From positions 186,001 to 250,000 of the forward strand of contig RCNN01000495.1 of assembly GCA_003667245.1 (NCBI GenBank): DNA of 64,000 nt. The letters run 5' to 3'. Origin of the DNA: Heterostelium multicystogenum. Lineage: Eukaryota > Evosea > Eumycetozoa > Acytosteliales > Acytosteliaceae. A model generated the notes under the pieces. The model saw only the letters and a list, made by a program, of their open reading frames with translations. It made no database searches and was not told the DNA's origin. Positions 35,783-47,609 of this stretch are shown here, one piece after another. The stretch's first letter is position 1; each line of letters opens with the position of its first letter. The position numbers and the translations under genes are program-made.

Positions 35783-37457
35783 TTATTTATTACTATTATC
35801 ACCATTACTGTTATTGATGTTGGAATTTGCTGTTGTTGCTGCGGTTGATTTGTCCATTTCTAGATGACTTGTCAATAATATACAAACCGGTAGTGCACCG
35901 AATATCTTTGATTGGAGGAAGTGTATTGATACCAAATTCAATACCAAAATGATCAAATTGATTAAAAAGTCGGTTGGCGCCATTACAATTCTGTAAAGAA
36001 TAAACATTAGATATATGGTCTGGAATATCATGACTAGTTGTAAGATCAGCAATATTCCTTCTTGGTCGAAATGTGAGGTGAAGGAATCCATTACTTCACC
36101 ATCATTATTTGTATGATGTTGTCCTTTTGGTTGTTGTTGTTGTTGTTGTTGCTTAATCTTCTTTTTCTTTTTTTTCTTTACTAAAGTCTCATCTTGCTTA
36201 AGATCTGTTTCTTTGTCAACACTGCTATCCACTAATTTGTTGTGACTGTCTTTGGATTTTGGTTGTTTTCTGCTCCTGCGGTTGATGCTGTTGTTCTTTT
36301 AATGTTTCTGATTTGGTGTTTGTGTTTCTGCTACTGCTATTGCTGTTGTTGATATTATCGGAGCTACTGTTGTTGCTGCTGTTGTTGCTGCTGTTGTCGA
36401 TTTTCTCCTCTTTATTATTATTAGATTTTAAAGAGGAGAAGGAGGATATTGAATAGCTGATGGTTTGATATAAAAAGTAAAAATATGATTACTAAGGAGA
36501 AATGTGATCCCAATGACAACAAATGAATCAAATAGATGCTGTTGTCGATAGAAAATGGAACAGATAATGGATGAATTGGTACATTCTGTAGATACATCCT
36601 CACGGCAAACCAGAACATTGAGATGACCACCAGAATAAACAACCATGGAATATCGACAAGATAACTAAATATAGTGTTATACTCGCTCATTATATCCCTT
36701 CTATACATTGATAAGTCTATTCCAACTTAAATATCAGTTAATATAATATTCAGGTAGCATGATTGCTAGCAGCTAGAAGAAAGATGAACATACATTGATG
36801 CTTTTGCTTTTGGTTTGGTTTGGTAGTTTGGCTATGTTGATGTTGTGTGGATCGCGATTTGATTGATATCGTTGTGAAATATATGATTTGTAATGTATAG
36901 ATGGCAATTGTAAATATTGTTAATGAGAGTAGATTAAAGAGTCTGTTTGACAGCAGCTGGTAGTTGATTTGGATTGGTTGACCAAGTTCTATTTGCTTGG
37001 TAATTGATATGTCGACAATGCTGTTTTCACTGCTTCTTTTTGCGATGCTCTCAATGGACTGAATCGACGTCGAGGTTATATCCTCATCAAGCAGATACTC
37101 GATCCAGTGTAAAACATGGGTTGTCTCCAGCACCGACCACAACAAGACAGTGACACCAGCTGCACCAAACAGCTTTTCAATCTCCTTGACAATCATTCTC
37201 TTGTTCAATTCAACATTGTTACTCTGCACTGGTTTGCCAGCAGTGTCGCCACCACTATTTTTCTGACTGTGACTCTGATGGCTACTGATGCTATGGTTAG
37301 CTTTGGCCAAATACTTTTTAAGAATCGATATGTATGAAGAGCATATGATCAACACTATGATAAGAATCAACAGATTAGAGGATAGTTCATTTCCATTTTG
37401 ATATCGAAATGGAAACACATCGAGATATCTCAATGTACTTGACATCTTAGCCTCCAA
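35783..37457 (-). CDS. Orphan multipass membrane protein
   Basis: I do not recognise a family. It starts at ATG 37457 (MEAKMSSTLRYLDVF); 37445 is an alternative. Hydrophobic segments include LLILIIVLIICSSYISIL, a stretch around VTVLLWSVLETTHVLHWI, and LLSLTIFTIAIYTLQIIYF. After an intron at 36793-36718 (GTATGT..GAATAG) come LFILVVISMFWFAVRMYL and FSLVIIFLLFISNHQLF. A Ser/Asn/Gln/Lys low-complexity region (about 36420-36110) separates these from the last helices, LLILQLVMIFQTIYLMFILY and LINLIILVLNLVSIHFL. That makes about seven to eight membrane spans with a polar insert. Frame changes lie near 36425 and 36235. There is no signal peptide. Confidence 0.55.
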
Positions 37458-37908
37458 TCAATCTAACCACTCTACTACTACTCTACTCAGTGATCACTCT
37501 TTCTTCTCTAACTATAAATAGTCGCTTGACAAATAAAATGAGTGGAATTAAGATTGAGTAACACAGTTCACTCAACCATGTTAAATTGAACTTTTTTAAA
37601 AAAGTTCAATTATTGAAACAAACTATCTAATAATCTTCAAGTCTGGTTGAGTATTATACCCAGTAAATATGTTCTGATATGGTAATTATCATCAGAGAGT
37701 AATCAATTAGAGAGTGAACGGATTATACTCATTGTGTTTGCGTTGACAATAAATAAATTCAAGTTAAATGGGTGTTATTGTTCCGATGTTATTAATTTAA
37801 TTGTGCACAACTTTGTTGGTATTCATCCATGATTGTTTAGAAATAAGAACTTAGTAGGCAATTATGTTGGGGTTTTATAAAAAATTTACTAGGTTTTTGT
37901 TTATGTGT
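37458..37908. other. Intergenic with a 28-bp perfect palindrome
   Basis: 450 bp between two minus-strand genes. Its main feature is the palindrome at 37584-37611, about 130 bp upstream of the multipass-protein ATG. The rest is plain AT-rich sequence. Confidence 0.55.
37584..37611. promoter_or_regulatory. Perfect 28-bp palindrome (14-bp arms, no spacer)
   Basis: The left arm AATTGAACTTTTTT (37584-37597) is followed directly by its exact reverse complement (37598-37611). It lies in the upstream region of the multipass-protein gene. It could be a dimeric factor site, a cruciform or a 3'-end signal; the role is inferred only. Confidence 0.5.
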
Positions 37909-38073
37909 TTATTGTCTTCTTGAGTACCATCCCAAGAATGCCAAAAGAATAACAAAGAACATAGCAATACCAATCAAAAGAGCAATAGTGTCACCAGCGG
38001 TCCAGCTACCAGCAGCAGCAGATGAAACAAATGAGGCAATCAAACCAGAGAGTAAAATTTGCTTGTTATTCAT
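37909..38073 (-). CDS. Small two-helix membrane protein, 54 residues
   Basis: A complete short ORF with ATG at 38073 and TAA at 37911-37909. Residues 1-21 (MNNKQILLSGLIASFVSSAAA) look like a signal peptide with an Ala-x-Ala-type end. GSWTAGDT follows, then a strong membrane helix of about 20 residues (ALLIGIAMFFVILLAFLGW) and a short basic end, YSRRQ. The mature form would be a single-pass peptide of roughly 33 residues with a cytosolic Arg-Arg tail. Codon use is unlike the surrounding AT desert: there are many GCT, GGT and CTT codons and clear third-base structure. That argues for a real gene. I recall no named family. It lies alone between the multipass protein and the actin-like gene. Confidence 0.65.
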   Translation of the reverse strand: MNNKQILLSGLIASFVSSAAAGSWTAGDTIALLIGIAMFFVILLAFLGWYSRRQ

Positions 38074-39179
38074 TGTGATCTAAATTTCAATTAATAAAGA
38101 TAAATTAATATACGAAAATCTTCAACTTAACATATTATTATTATCATCATATCATGATATAAAATGAAATGCAAGTATATTGAACTAAATTGGCGGTATC
38201 ATATTCATATGTATGTTGATAGTAAAAGCTCATCAAAATTCTTTGACCTATCTTCTTCTTATCCAATTGATTTGCTAGATATCTATTTATCTCTATCGCA
38301 TCTATTATATCTTAGCTATTTTTAATCTATCTATCATCAATCCATTTGACAATGCATTGCAAATTCATTAAATGACCAGCAATGTGATTTCGGCGGTGTC
38401 GGTAGCGGTAGCGATGAGGTTAATTAATATTTATATATTACCTTTATTTATAAATGTATTTAAAGATGACTGTTTTATGTATGTATGAATATATATAAAA
38501 AACAATATGTTGTTATTGTTTGTTTGCTTGTTTTGTTTTAAAAAAAATAATAAATAAATATTACAGAATGAGCAGCTTGTTTTAAAATAAGTAATGGTGT
38601 GGATTTTGTTAAAAGTAATATTGACAATTTTTAAAAAGAAGAAAGGGTTTTGATTTTTTTTTTTAATTTTTTTAATTTTCTTTCCTTTATTGTATCATAG
38701 TGCTCACCATAGCCTTAAATCATCTGATTGAATTATTTGTAAAAATTGCATAGCTCGTGTGGTCAGCTGACAAAAAAATCTAATCAAAAACTTTCCACCA
38801 ACCTTTCTTTATCAATACTGAAAAACAAGGACTATCGGATTTATCTACTGAAAATTATGATTAATAATAATAATAATAAGTTTCCATTTAAATAATAATA
38901 ATCATAATAATAATTGAAATTCTATTCTATTCTTCTCATAAGATGGAAGACAACAACGTCTACTTTTGATTGAATCCTACCATTTGCAAATGCTTCCTGA
39001 AACATTGACAGGACCAGCTCGTCCTATGCCATGAAGCATGACATTAAATTAATAATGACAACATTATAGAATGAGGAATTATAATATATTAAGAAATTTT
39101 ATTATGTTCATTTTGAAATGATGGAGATATATATATTTACATCCAAAATGATATCGTGTCATCTTTTAAGATAATAATA
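38074..39179. other. 1.1-kb intergenic region with an unexplained complex patch
   Basis: Mostly AT-rich with long T runs (about 38655-38680). A GGCGGTGTCGGTAGCGGTAG patch lies near 38392. A composition island at about 38942-39035 has a short ORF on each strand (see findings). No certain gene. Confidence 0.45.
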
Positions 39180-40372
39180 TTAGAAACACATTCTATGAAC
39201 TAGGGTTGGGCCACTTTCATAATAGTCTTGATTAGATATCCACATGTTATAGGAGCTAGCGAGTGATGCTAAAATAGAACCTCCGAGCCAGGTGGAGAAT
39301 TTGCGCTCTGGTTCTGCTATGATTTGGATGGTTGTCGAAGATGGTGCAAGTTTAGTTAGCTCTTTTTGTAGTCGATCTTCAAATCCAGGAAGCATGGTTG
39401 ACCCACCAGACATTATGATATTACTAAACATTACGTTATGTAAATCAACATCACATTTCATAATTGATTTGTGAACTGTTTCATGTATTCCAAAAGGTTG
39501 ATAATCACTCATACACAAGGAAGGCTGAAAATATGCTTCTGGACAAAGGAATCTCTCCTTTCCGACCGTAATTACTTCTCCATTCGGCAGTTCATACTTC
39601 TTTTCCAGAGTTGATAATGCGCATTGCAATTCACTGTCATAGTCGAGAGCAATGTAGCATAGCTTTTCTTTAATGTCATATACAGTGTCACGCTCTTGTG
39701 ACGTGGTAAAGCTGTAACCTCTCTCTGTCAAAAGGTCGATCATGTAGTCCGTCAATGATCGACCAGCAATAAACATCCTTCCAATTGCATGGGTCAATGC
39801 ATGTCCTTGGTATATAGGAACTACATGTGTAATTCCATCGCCAGAGTCAACAACGACACCACTCGAACGACCTGCAGAATACAATGACAGCACCGCTTGG
39901 TTGGCTACATAGAGGGCTGGCACCTGAAATTCTTCAAACATGATCTGACAAAGCTTTTCACGATGAATTTTTGGATTCAAAGGAACCTCTGTGATGAGAA
40001 CTGGATGCTCCTCGGAAGAAACTTTTAACTCATAGAAAATGTGACGCCAGATCTTTTCGATATCATTCCAATTTACAATGATACCATTCTCCACTGGATA
40101 TCGTAGTGTGGAAAACTCCCTCCTTGATTTCGCTTCCTCACCTATAAACAAATCTTTTTTTGGGAATCCCTCGGATTCTCCACCTTTTTGAATAGCCACC
40201 ACCGTTGGGAATACTATTTTGGGTTGGTCATCTCCTGAGAATCCAACCTTGCAAAATCCAGATCCCTGTCATTCCCAAATAAATAGTTAATAAACTTGGA
40301 GACCTTCAATATCACAATACTTACACAATCTATTATAATCGCTGGTAAAAGGTTCTCTTCTTCATTTTTCAT
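39180..40372 (-). CDS. Divergent actin
   Basis: An actin-fold ATPase of about 377 residues, the length of conventional actin, but clearly divergent. Exon 1 (40372-40325) encodes [16 protein letters not shown]. The intron is 40324-40266 (GTAAGT..ACAG). Exon 2 (40265-39180) begins [13 protein letters not shown]. Nucleotide-site motifs are kept: DCGSG, VVDSGDG and [11 protein letters not shown]. The C-terminus ends VHRMCF (conventional VHRKCF). The D-loop region ([20 protein letters not shown]) is unlike conventional actin. The methylated His73 position reads YPVENG instead of YPIEHG, that is His to Asn. One residue is missing in FYELKV (usually FYNELRV). No frame break is present. It may be an unusual filament actin or a specialised paralogue; it is too close to actin to be an ARP. 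Confidence 0.88.
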
Positions 40373-41443
40373 TGTTTGTTGGAATCATACATATATTGAA
40401 ATTTCTCAAACTGCTGCAACATATTAGTATGTAAATTTGGATACCAAAGTTTTAAGAAATCTAAAATGTAAATAGATTCATTGACATTTTCTGTTTTATT
40501 TCAGTTTTTACATGGTTTTTGAGTTGCGTTCTAGTTTCCTAAATTAGGATTTAATATCAATATTGATAACATTACTTTTAAGTCTTCCAAAGAAATTTAA
40601 ATGCAATTATTATTTAAAAGTAAATTAATAAAGAGATAATAGATTTTTGAATATTATAATAAACCAAACTTCAATAATAGAAGTTTTAAATCTATTTTAT
40701 AATACTACTATTAAGATTTAATAAGAATGATGAATCTTGTCAGATCGATCAAAAACATTTTTTTTTGTTTTTTTCAATCACTTTTTTGTAGTGAGGGTTA
40801 GTGTTTTTTTGTTTTTGCAATCAAATGCTGAAAATAAAATTATCATAAGCAATCTAACTATATACTCCTACCCCATCATCAAATAATCTGTTTTTTTACA
40901 TACATTTCAATAAATACTGTTATATCAATACTACTTGATATAAATATAATTATAATACAATTTCACATATATATATTACAATATATTAATAATATACTAA
41001 CATTTTAAATTATTATAAACAATTTATATTAATTGATATTCACTTGAATTACATATATATATATAATCATCATCATCATCACCACCTTCACTATCTATAT
41101 ATCATTATCAATCACTACATTACCAAAAAATATCAACATTTTATTCTATCTTTAATTATTAAATTTTGGATATATATAAAAACAAACTTATTTATTTATC
41201 AATTGTATATTATCACTCTAGCTATACTATTACTATTATTTATCAATACTATAAAAACATTATTATATCATCACTCTTAAATAATACTACTATTATTATT
41301 ATTATTACTATTGATTATTATTATTTATAATTATATCCTGAAATTATTATAAAAAATATATATCTTATAATTAGATTTACAATTAGATTTAGATCAACCT
41401 TTTAGTTTGTGTGTGTTTGTGTTTGATTGAAAAGGAGTAAAAA
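40373..41443. other. 1.07-kb AT-rich intergenic, divergent promoters
   Basis: Between the actin (-) and CH/coiled-coil (+) genes. It is extremely AT-rich, with T tracts (about 40758-40790), TATATA runs and an ATT run (about 41285-41310). An open stretch at 41044-41280 is low-complexity translation of AT repeats, not a gene. Confidence 0.5.
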
Positions 41444-44370
41444 ATGGTTGCTAAAAATAAAGAGAATCTACTAAAATGGTGTCAAGAAATAACAGTGAAA
41501 TACTCTGATAAAGTAACACAGGTCACAGATTTTTCAAAGTCTTGGAAAGATGGAAGCGCTTTTGTAGTTGTTATAAATAATGTTTACCCAAATGCTTTCA
41601 ATTGTCGATGATATCCTTGGAAAACCAGTGGCAGAAAGGCTGTCGTTTGTGTTTGATTTTGCAGAGGAGAAGGGCATTGTTGGACGTCTGTTGGAGCCCT
41701 CCGACTTCACTGTGGAGGGTGTCGATCCTGAGAAGATCACCGTCGAGACATATATATCGTGCATCTACCATTACCACAAGAAAAAGCAAGGAGAAGATGA
41801 AATGGATGCCAAGCTAAAGTTCACTGCTGGCCAACATTGACAATGTGGACAGCTTGCTGGCATCGGCTGCATCAGTATCCACCTCCACATCATCGTCCGA
41901 AGCAACTACCGATGATGGAGCCAACGGAGCCAACAGCAGCGCCACATGGTCACTGCAGTCGATGGACAAAGAAATTGAAGCGCTGAACCTAAAGATGAAG
42001 AGCTGGACAGAGTCTCAGAAAGTAGTTGAAAAGCGTAGAAATGAAAGTGCGCAGTCCAAAGAAATACTCAGCAATCTTGAAAAAAGTCATGTCCAACATT
42101 GAGCAGGAGCTGCTGGAGAATGAAAACTCAAGTGTATGTAGTGGATAAAATAGGTACCTATTATCAAAGTTCACCTACTAATGAGGACGTTTGAGTATAG
42201 AAAAAATTTAGAGAAGAGATCGAAAAGAGAGAGGCGGACTTGAAGAATAAGATTGAGAAGGAAAAAGAGCAGTACGACAAACATATCCAGGAGTTACAGA
42301 AAAAAGATTGATTTGGCAAAGGCAAATACAAAGGAGCAGGAAGAATTGAAAAAGAGACTGGAGGCACAGAAGAAGGCAAAGGACGATTTGCTGAGTAAGA
42401 GAAAGCAGATTGAAGAGGAAACAATTCAGCTGAGAAAGCGGCTGCTGGACGAGGAAAATGCAAAGAAGGTCCTTCAGGACAATATGAAGAAGATCGAGGA
42501 GGAGAAGGCTATTGCCAAGGCGAAACACCAGGAAGAGCTCAAGAAGCTCAGAGAGGAGCTGCTGAACGCCAACGCCAAGCAGGAGATGATGGAGTTGGAG
42601 TTGCGAACTGAAACTAATTTGAAGAATGAATTGGTGACCAAACAGCGATTCCTACAGGCAAATGTGGATGATATCAACAAATCGATCGAATCCGAGCTGA
42701 AGGAGAAAGCTGAGATAGCAAAGACTAAAGAAAAGCTTACATCTTCTCTTAAGAAGGCAATCATGTCACTGGAGGAAGAGACAAAGGTGTACAGTCTCAG
42801 AGACAAGTCAAAAAAGGAAATTGATGCTGAAAAGGCAAAGTTGAGAGCGGAAAGAGAAGCAGAGCAGCTTGCTAAGATCCAAGCAGAGAAGGAAAAGAGA
42901 ATAGTCCAGAACGAGCTTAATGCAAAGAACGATGAGATTGATCAGCAGTTGGTTAAAGTAAGAGATGCCAAGTTCTTGAATAGAGAATTGGAGAACAAGA
43001 TTGTGGCGACAACCGAGGAGATCGAGGACGAGCGTAATCGTATGGAGAAACTTCTAGAGTATCATGACGAGAAATTCAATAAGAACCAAGACTTACTTTC
43101 AAAGAAGCACAAGAACGTCTTGAAGAAGATTGAGGATAGCAAGCAGCAAATGGAGAAGAAAAAGAGCAGTGCTTTGGAGTCAAAGTTGAAGGAGAAAGAG
43201 AGGCGAAAGGAATTGGAGTCTGAGAAGAACTCGCTTTCAGAGAAGGGTATAGAACTAGATGATCGTTTGGCAGAGGAGAAGAAGGAGCGAAAGCAAGCAA
43301 TGAAGGCGAATCGTACTCTGGAAGAGCAGCTCAACCGTGCTCGTCAATTCTTGGATCTCGAGTCAAAGAGCAAATCATCGAGAGAGAAGTTCAAACAAAA
43401 GTTGGAGAGCGATACAAAGAATCTGCAAGCCACCATTGGAGAGGAAGAAAAGAAGAGAATGTCATTGCTTGAAAAGAAGCAATCCTTACAGAAAGATAAT
43501 GAGCAGATCTCCAAGAAGCTTGCTCATACAAAGAAACAAGCAGAGGAGCTCGAAGAAGCAAGAAAATCCAGAAAAGAAAAGTCACTCCAAATCGACAATG
43601 AGTTGGTTGAGGTGAACGCCCAGCGTATAGAAGCCGAGACTGATCTAGACATCAAGCTTCAGCAGCTGGCCAACCAGAGCCAGGAAGAGATCAAGGCACG
43701 ACTCAAGCAATATGAGGACAAAGCCCTCGACCTTAACTCAAAGACATTCCAAGCCCAGCAGAGACTCAAAGAGAAAATGGAAGCCGTGGCCGAGTTTGAG
43801 GCCAAGAAGGAAGAAGAGGAGAGGACTCTTCGTGAAGTCAACCAGAAGCTTGAGGAGTTGGCGCTCGAGAAAGAAGCCAATAATATCAAGCGTAAGCAGC
43901 TTGAGGAGAACCTCAAGAAAGTATCTACAGTGGCTGACCAAGAACGAAAGGAGATTGAGGAGAAAGCACAGACTGTGGAGGAAATGCAAGAAGAGCTTGA
44001 AAGACTACATAAGCAGCACATCCAAGACGAATGCGACGCACAGCTCTTTGAGAAGCAGGCACAAATCCTGGCAGCAGAGCTGGCAGCGTACGAGGAAGCA
44101 CTCAAAGACAAAGAGAGCGAAATAGAACGTGAGAAAGCAGAATCTGAGCGTCTCTTCAACAAGGAGGTTCGAAACCTCGAGAAGCAACGCAGACTCAAGG
44201 AGAAGGAGCTCAAAGAGGATATCCAAGTAGAGCACAAAGATAATCTCCAACAAATCGAAAACAAATTCAGCCGACAAAAGAAGCTGCTCCTGGAGGAGTA
44301 CACCGACTTGGACTTAGAATTGAATCATGCGCGAAACACTCTCAAAGAGCCATATGACACCACTGTATAA
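41444..44370 (+). CDS. Calponin-homology domain protein with long coiled coil
   Basis: Probable actin-binding cytoskeletal protein. The N-terminal CH domain (residues 1-110) shows LLKWCQEITVKYSDKVTQV, FSKSWKDGSAFVVVIN, LSIVDDILGKPVAERLSFVF and PEKITVETYISCIYHYHKKK. A short Ser/Thr/Ala linker follows, then about 800 residues of uninterrupted coiled coil rich in E, K, Q, L and A, ending LNHARNTLKEPYDTTV. The only intron is 42134-42200 (GTATGT..TATAG). Frame changes near 41595, 41830, 42075 (A6) and 42300 (A6) all fall in the first 860 bp, while 2 kb of coiled coil is clean. It has a single CH domain, unlike cortexillins with two. The coiled coil looks myosin-tail-like, but there is no motor. 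Long antisense ORFs here are compositional shadows. Confidence 0.8.
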
Positions 44371-45465
44371 ATAAACTTAACATATAATGTAACACCAAAA
44401 AAAAAAAAACATACAAATCTTAGCAGTTGTTTTAAGTTCTATGGTAGTGGTTTGTGCTTTTTCAGGATCATTTTGATGAGGATGATCATGATGGTGTGAT
44501 GGATTTGGTATGGACTGGACTGATCTGATTAGACCAATCTGGGTGGGTTTGAATTTTTTAAGAACAATTTAATTAGATTGTTGATTGTAAGGTATGACCA
44601 GTTTTGACCATGGAATCTACCAATTCAGTGTTCGAAATAAAAACTCATCAAACTTTATATTTTGAAAGATCTTTATTTTTTGTATTTTGTTGTTGTTTTT
44701 ATTAATTTTTTCTGTGGTCAACTTTGCACTGTCAAGTCTCGACTAAAAGAGTTTTGCAATGCAATAGACGTCTGAAATAAATTTAATTTATTTTTATTTA
44801 ATATTTTTCTTCGCTTTGCGAACCCTAAACTTCAAAATAGTTTTATTCACATAATCATTATCATTTATCAATATTGAATTCTATCTATTTATACACAACA
44901 ACTCAATTTAACTTTTAGCATAGACCACAATCACATTTAATAATAATAATAATTTAAATTTATATACATCAAAGATCAATTATAATACCCTAATTCATTT
45001 AATTAATTATTTAGTAGTAGCTAATTAATTTAGTAAACTTAAAGTTTACTTTTCTCTTCTTATACAAATACTAACTTAATCTAAAAAAAACATTATTATT
45101 ATCTTTAAAGGAGGTTGTTAATATAGTTTATTAATATTTCTCTTTTTTTTTTTTTTCTCTTTTTAATTTAAAATATAGATTTATTGAAACTAACAATAAT
45201 CTATAATAATAAATTAATTAAATCTAATCAATTTTATCTTTATTATTTCTCACTATACTAGTTACTACACCATCTATTTGTATATTTTAATCGTTCGCTT
45301 CGTTTTAAAACAACAATAACAAACACATTTTTTTAATTTTTTATTTTTTGTATATATTATTTACTACTACTCCTACTTTTTTTGTTAATAAGAGCTTTTC
45401 CTATTATTACTTATTATTTTTGTAATTATTATTTATTTATTCCCAAACTAACTTGATTTATAAAA
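44371..45465. other. 1.1-kb AT-rich intergenic region
   Basis: An A-run follows the coiled-coil stop. Then come a (GATGAT)-like patch near 44470 and T tracts at about 45143-45160. A T-rich leader precedes the RRM-like gene. No gene was seen. Confidence 0.5.
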
Positions 45466-46563
45466 ATGATGTCTGTTGAATCCTCTCCTGTAAATGTATG
45501 TTTCATTTATATTTATGATATAAAATAATGATATGACAATAATGAGATAATGATTGAATTGCAGTGGAGATATTCTCTCTCTCCTTCTCCACTCACTCGC
45601 TTTCTTTCTCAGTCTATGTCATAGACCCACTCACTTGAATATCTTATTAACATAACATATCTATTTATTTATCAAAATTTTCAATTATTTATTTAGACTA
45701 CTCCTTCTTTAAATTGGGCTGATATCGAAGTTGAAGATAACCCATACATTTATGAAGAAAATGACGACGCCTTCATACCAGTTTCTAGCAAATCTACCAC
45801 TACATCGACTTCTTCCTCAAAGAAAAAGAGCAAGAAATCAAAGTCTAAAGCTGATTCTAAGAAGCAGCAACAACCAAATAAATCACAGTCTCCCACTAAA
45901 ACAGCAACTGAAAAACCTGGAAAAACTACACCACCCCAACCACCAATCGACTCTAAATCAACCACTTCCACTGTTTCCACCTCAGCTATTCCACCAATCA
46001 AACTCACTTCCTCCAAACCATCAAAGTCGGCTCCACCATCGACCAAAAGTCCAAAATGTGAGGTCTTATTTACTGATATCACTTTGACAGAGATAGAGGG
46101 AGGTGACCAAAAGCTGGTTGAACAACAAAAAGAGGAGATTGAGATGTTCTTTAAAATATTTGGTCCAGTCGACTCCATAGAGTCCAACTGGGCCGAGCGC
46201 AGCTCACTCGTTGTTTACCGCCACCCAGCAGATGCAAAGAATGCATTGACCCAATTTAAGTCTGTTTCAAAGCTTGAGGACCATCTCTCTGCACTACAGG
46301 CAAGACAACCAAAGCTTGTCATCAACCTCAAGAACATTTGGAACATAAAGGCAGCAGCCAAGACATCATCGTCTACAGCAGCCAAACCCAAGCCAAGCTC
46401 CGCAACATCCACCAAAACCCCAGCATACTCAGCACCACCACCCACCAGACACCATCTTTTCAACAACAACCACCAACGCTCACCACGCGGTGAATGGAGA
46501 CCAGCTGGATTCTCAAGGAGCCAACAACAAACCCAACAAACACATCCACAATCAACTTGGTAA
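45466..46563 (+). CDS. Putative RNA-binding protein with RRM-like domain
   Basis: Two exons: 45466-45495 (MMSVESSPVN) and 45697-46563, with a 201-bp intron from GTATGT to TTTAG. The frame is continuous, giving 298 residues. The N-terminus has LNWADIEVEDNPYIY, followed by a Lys/Ser/Pro-rich stretch. A central domain (about 46055-46270) reads CEVLFTDITL, then EEIEMFFKIFGPVDSIES, SSLVVYRHPADAKNALTQF. This is an RRM-like beta-alpha-beta pattern with RNP1 poorly conserved. The C-terminus is Ser/Thr/Pro/Gln-rich and ends with Arg-Gly residues (SPRGEWRPAGF). The role is unknown; RNA binding is inferred from the fold pattern and basic tail. Downstream is AT-rich, with AATAAA near 46789. Confidence 0.6.
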
Positions 46564-47609
46564 TAACTAATAATAATAATACTACTAATATAAGAATAAC
46601 AATGCAGCAACATCAAACTGACGCACCAATGTTCAATTGCATTTAATTATTATGATCCATCAAACCAACCAATCAATTGGAGGTTCACCTTTGATCGACT
46701 ACTGCGCCACCATGATGTTGTTTCAATTTGTTACCATTTTTTAATTAATTAATTATTATTATTATTATAATTATTATTTAACACAATGAATAAAATAAAA
46801 CAATAAAAAAAAATTAAAAATTAAACATAACAACAAACACGAAAATAGAAACTATTTTGGAAATTACTTAATAATGGGATTTGAGTACTTTTGAAATGTT
46901 CACCTGATATCTCAAATCTTTTATTGTTTTTGAATAAATTTTATGGAAATATCTACAATTTTGAATGAAAAAGGTATTAGTAGTGTGAGTGATTTTTGCT
47001 GTTTTTTCAAAAAAGGGGTTTAATTATTGAAGGTTCCTTTGCAATTTGTTCTACTGACGACATACATTGAACTTTTCATTTGCCCTGTGGAAAGTTATTG
47101 TTTTTTGTTTTTTTGGATTTTTTGTAATTTTTTGTTTAGAATAAATAGTGGTGTGTGTTTAAACAAACATCCTTTTTGGTATTAGATTTATATCAATGTT
47201 ACTCGTTTTATACATACACAAAGTTACATCTACAACTCATTACAAAGACATAGCAATAACTTTTTAAAAAAGATATTTTATATTTAAATCATTCACATTT
47301 ACACACACACTAAATACATACATAAATTATTATTTATAAATTATTTAAAGATATCTTTTGTTAGATTGTTTAACTTTTCAATAAAATTAAGTTTTAATTT
47401 TAATTAACTAAACTTAGCAGTGGGCAGACAGGTGCAATATTGCTATTTTACAAATTGATATATTAATTCATATTAATTCATATTACCTGGTTTTTTTTTT
47501 TATTTATTATTTTATTTGAAAAATATATTAATTAATTAATTCATTGTATATTTATATATATAGTTTATTTATTATATTCTTCAATCAGTATAGTCAATAA
47601 AAATAATAA
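46564..47609. other. 1.05-kb AT-rich intergenic region
   Basis: It contains ATT runs (about 46752-46775), T tracts (about 47489-47500) and a direct repeat of ATATTAATTC at about 47457-47480. No gene was seen. Confidence 0.5.

Noticed and set aside
41044..41280. 78-codon ORF rich in Ile, Tyr and His
   Set aside because: Translation of ATC/TAT repeats upstream of the CH gene.
41444..42310. Programmed frameshifting as explanation of the breaks in the CH gene
   Set aside because: Several breaks in different directions at plain homopolymers, also seen in unrelated genes; sequence error is simpler.
43659..44303. Long minus-strand ORF (214 codons, Ser/Leu/Cys-rich)
   Set aside because: Antisense shadow of the Glu/Lys-rich coiled coil; no domain, and the plus-strand protein is clear.
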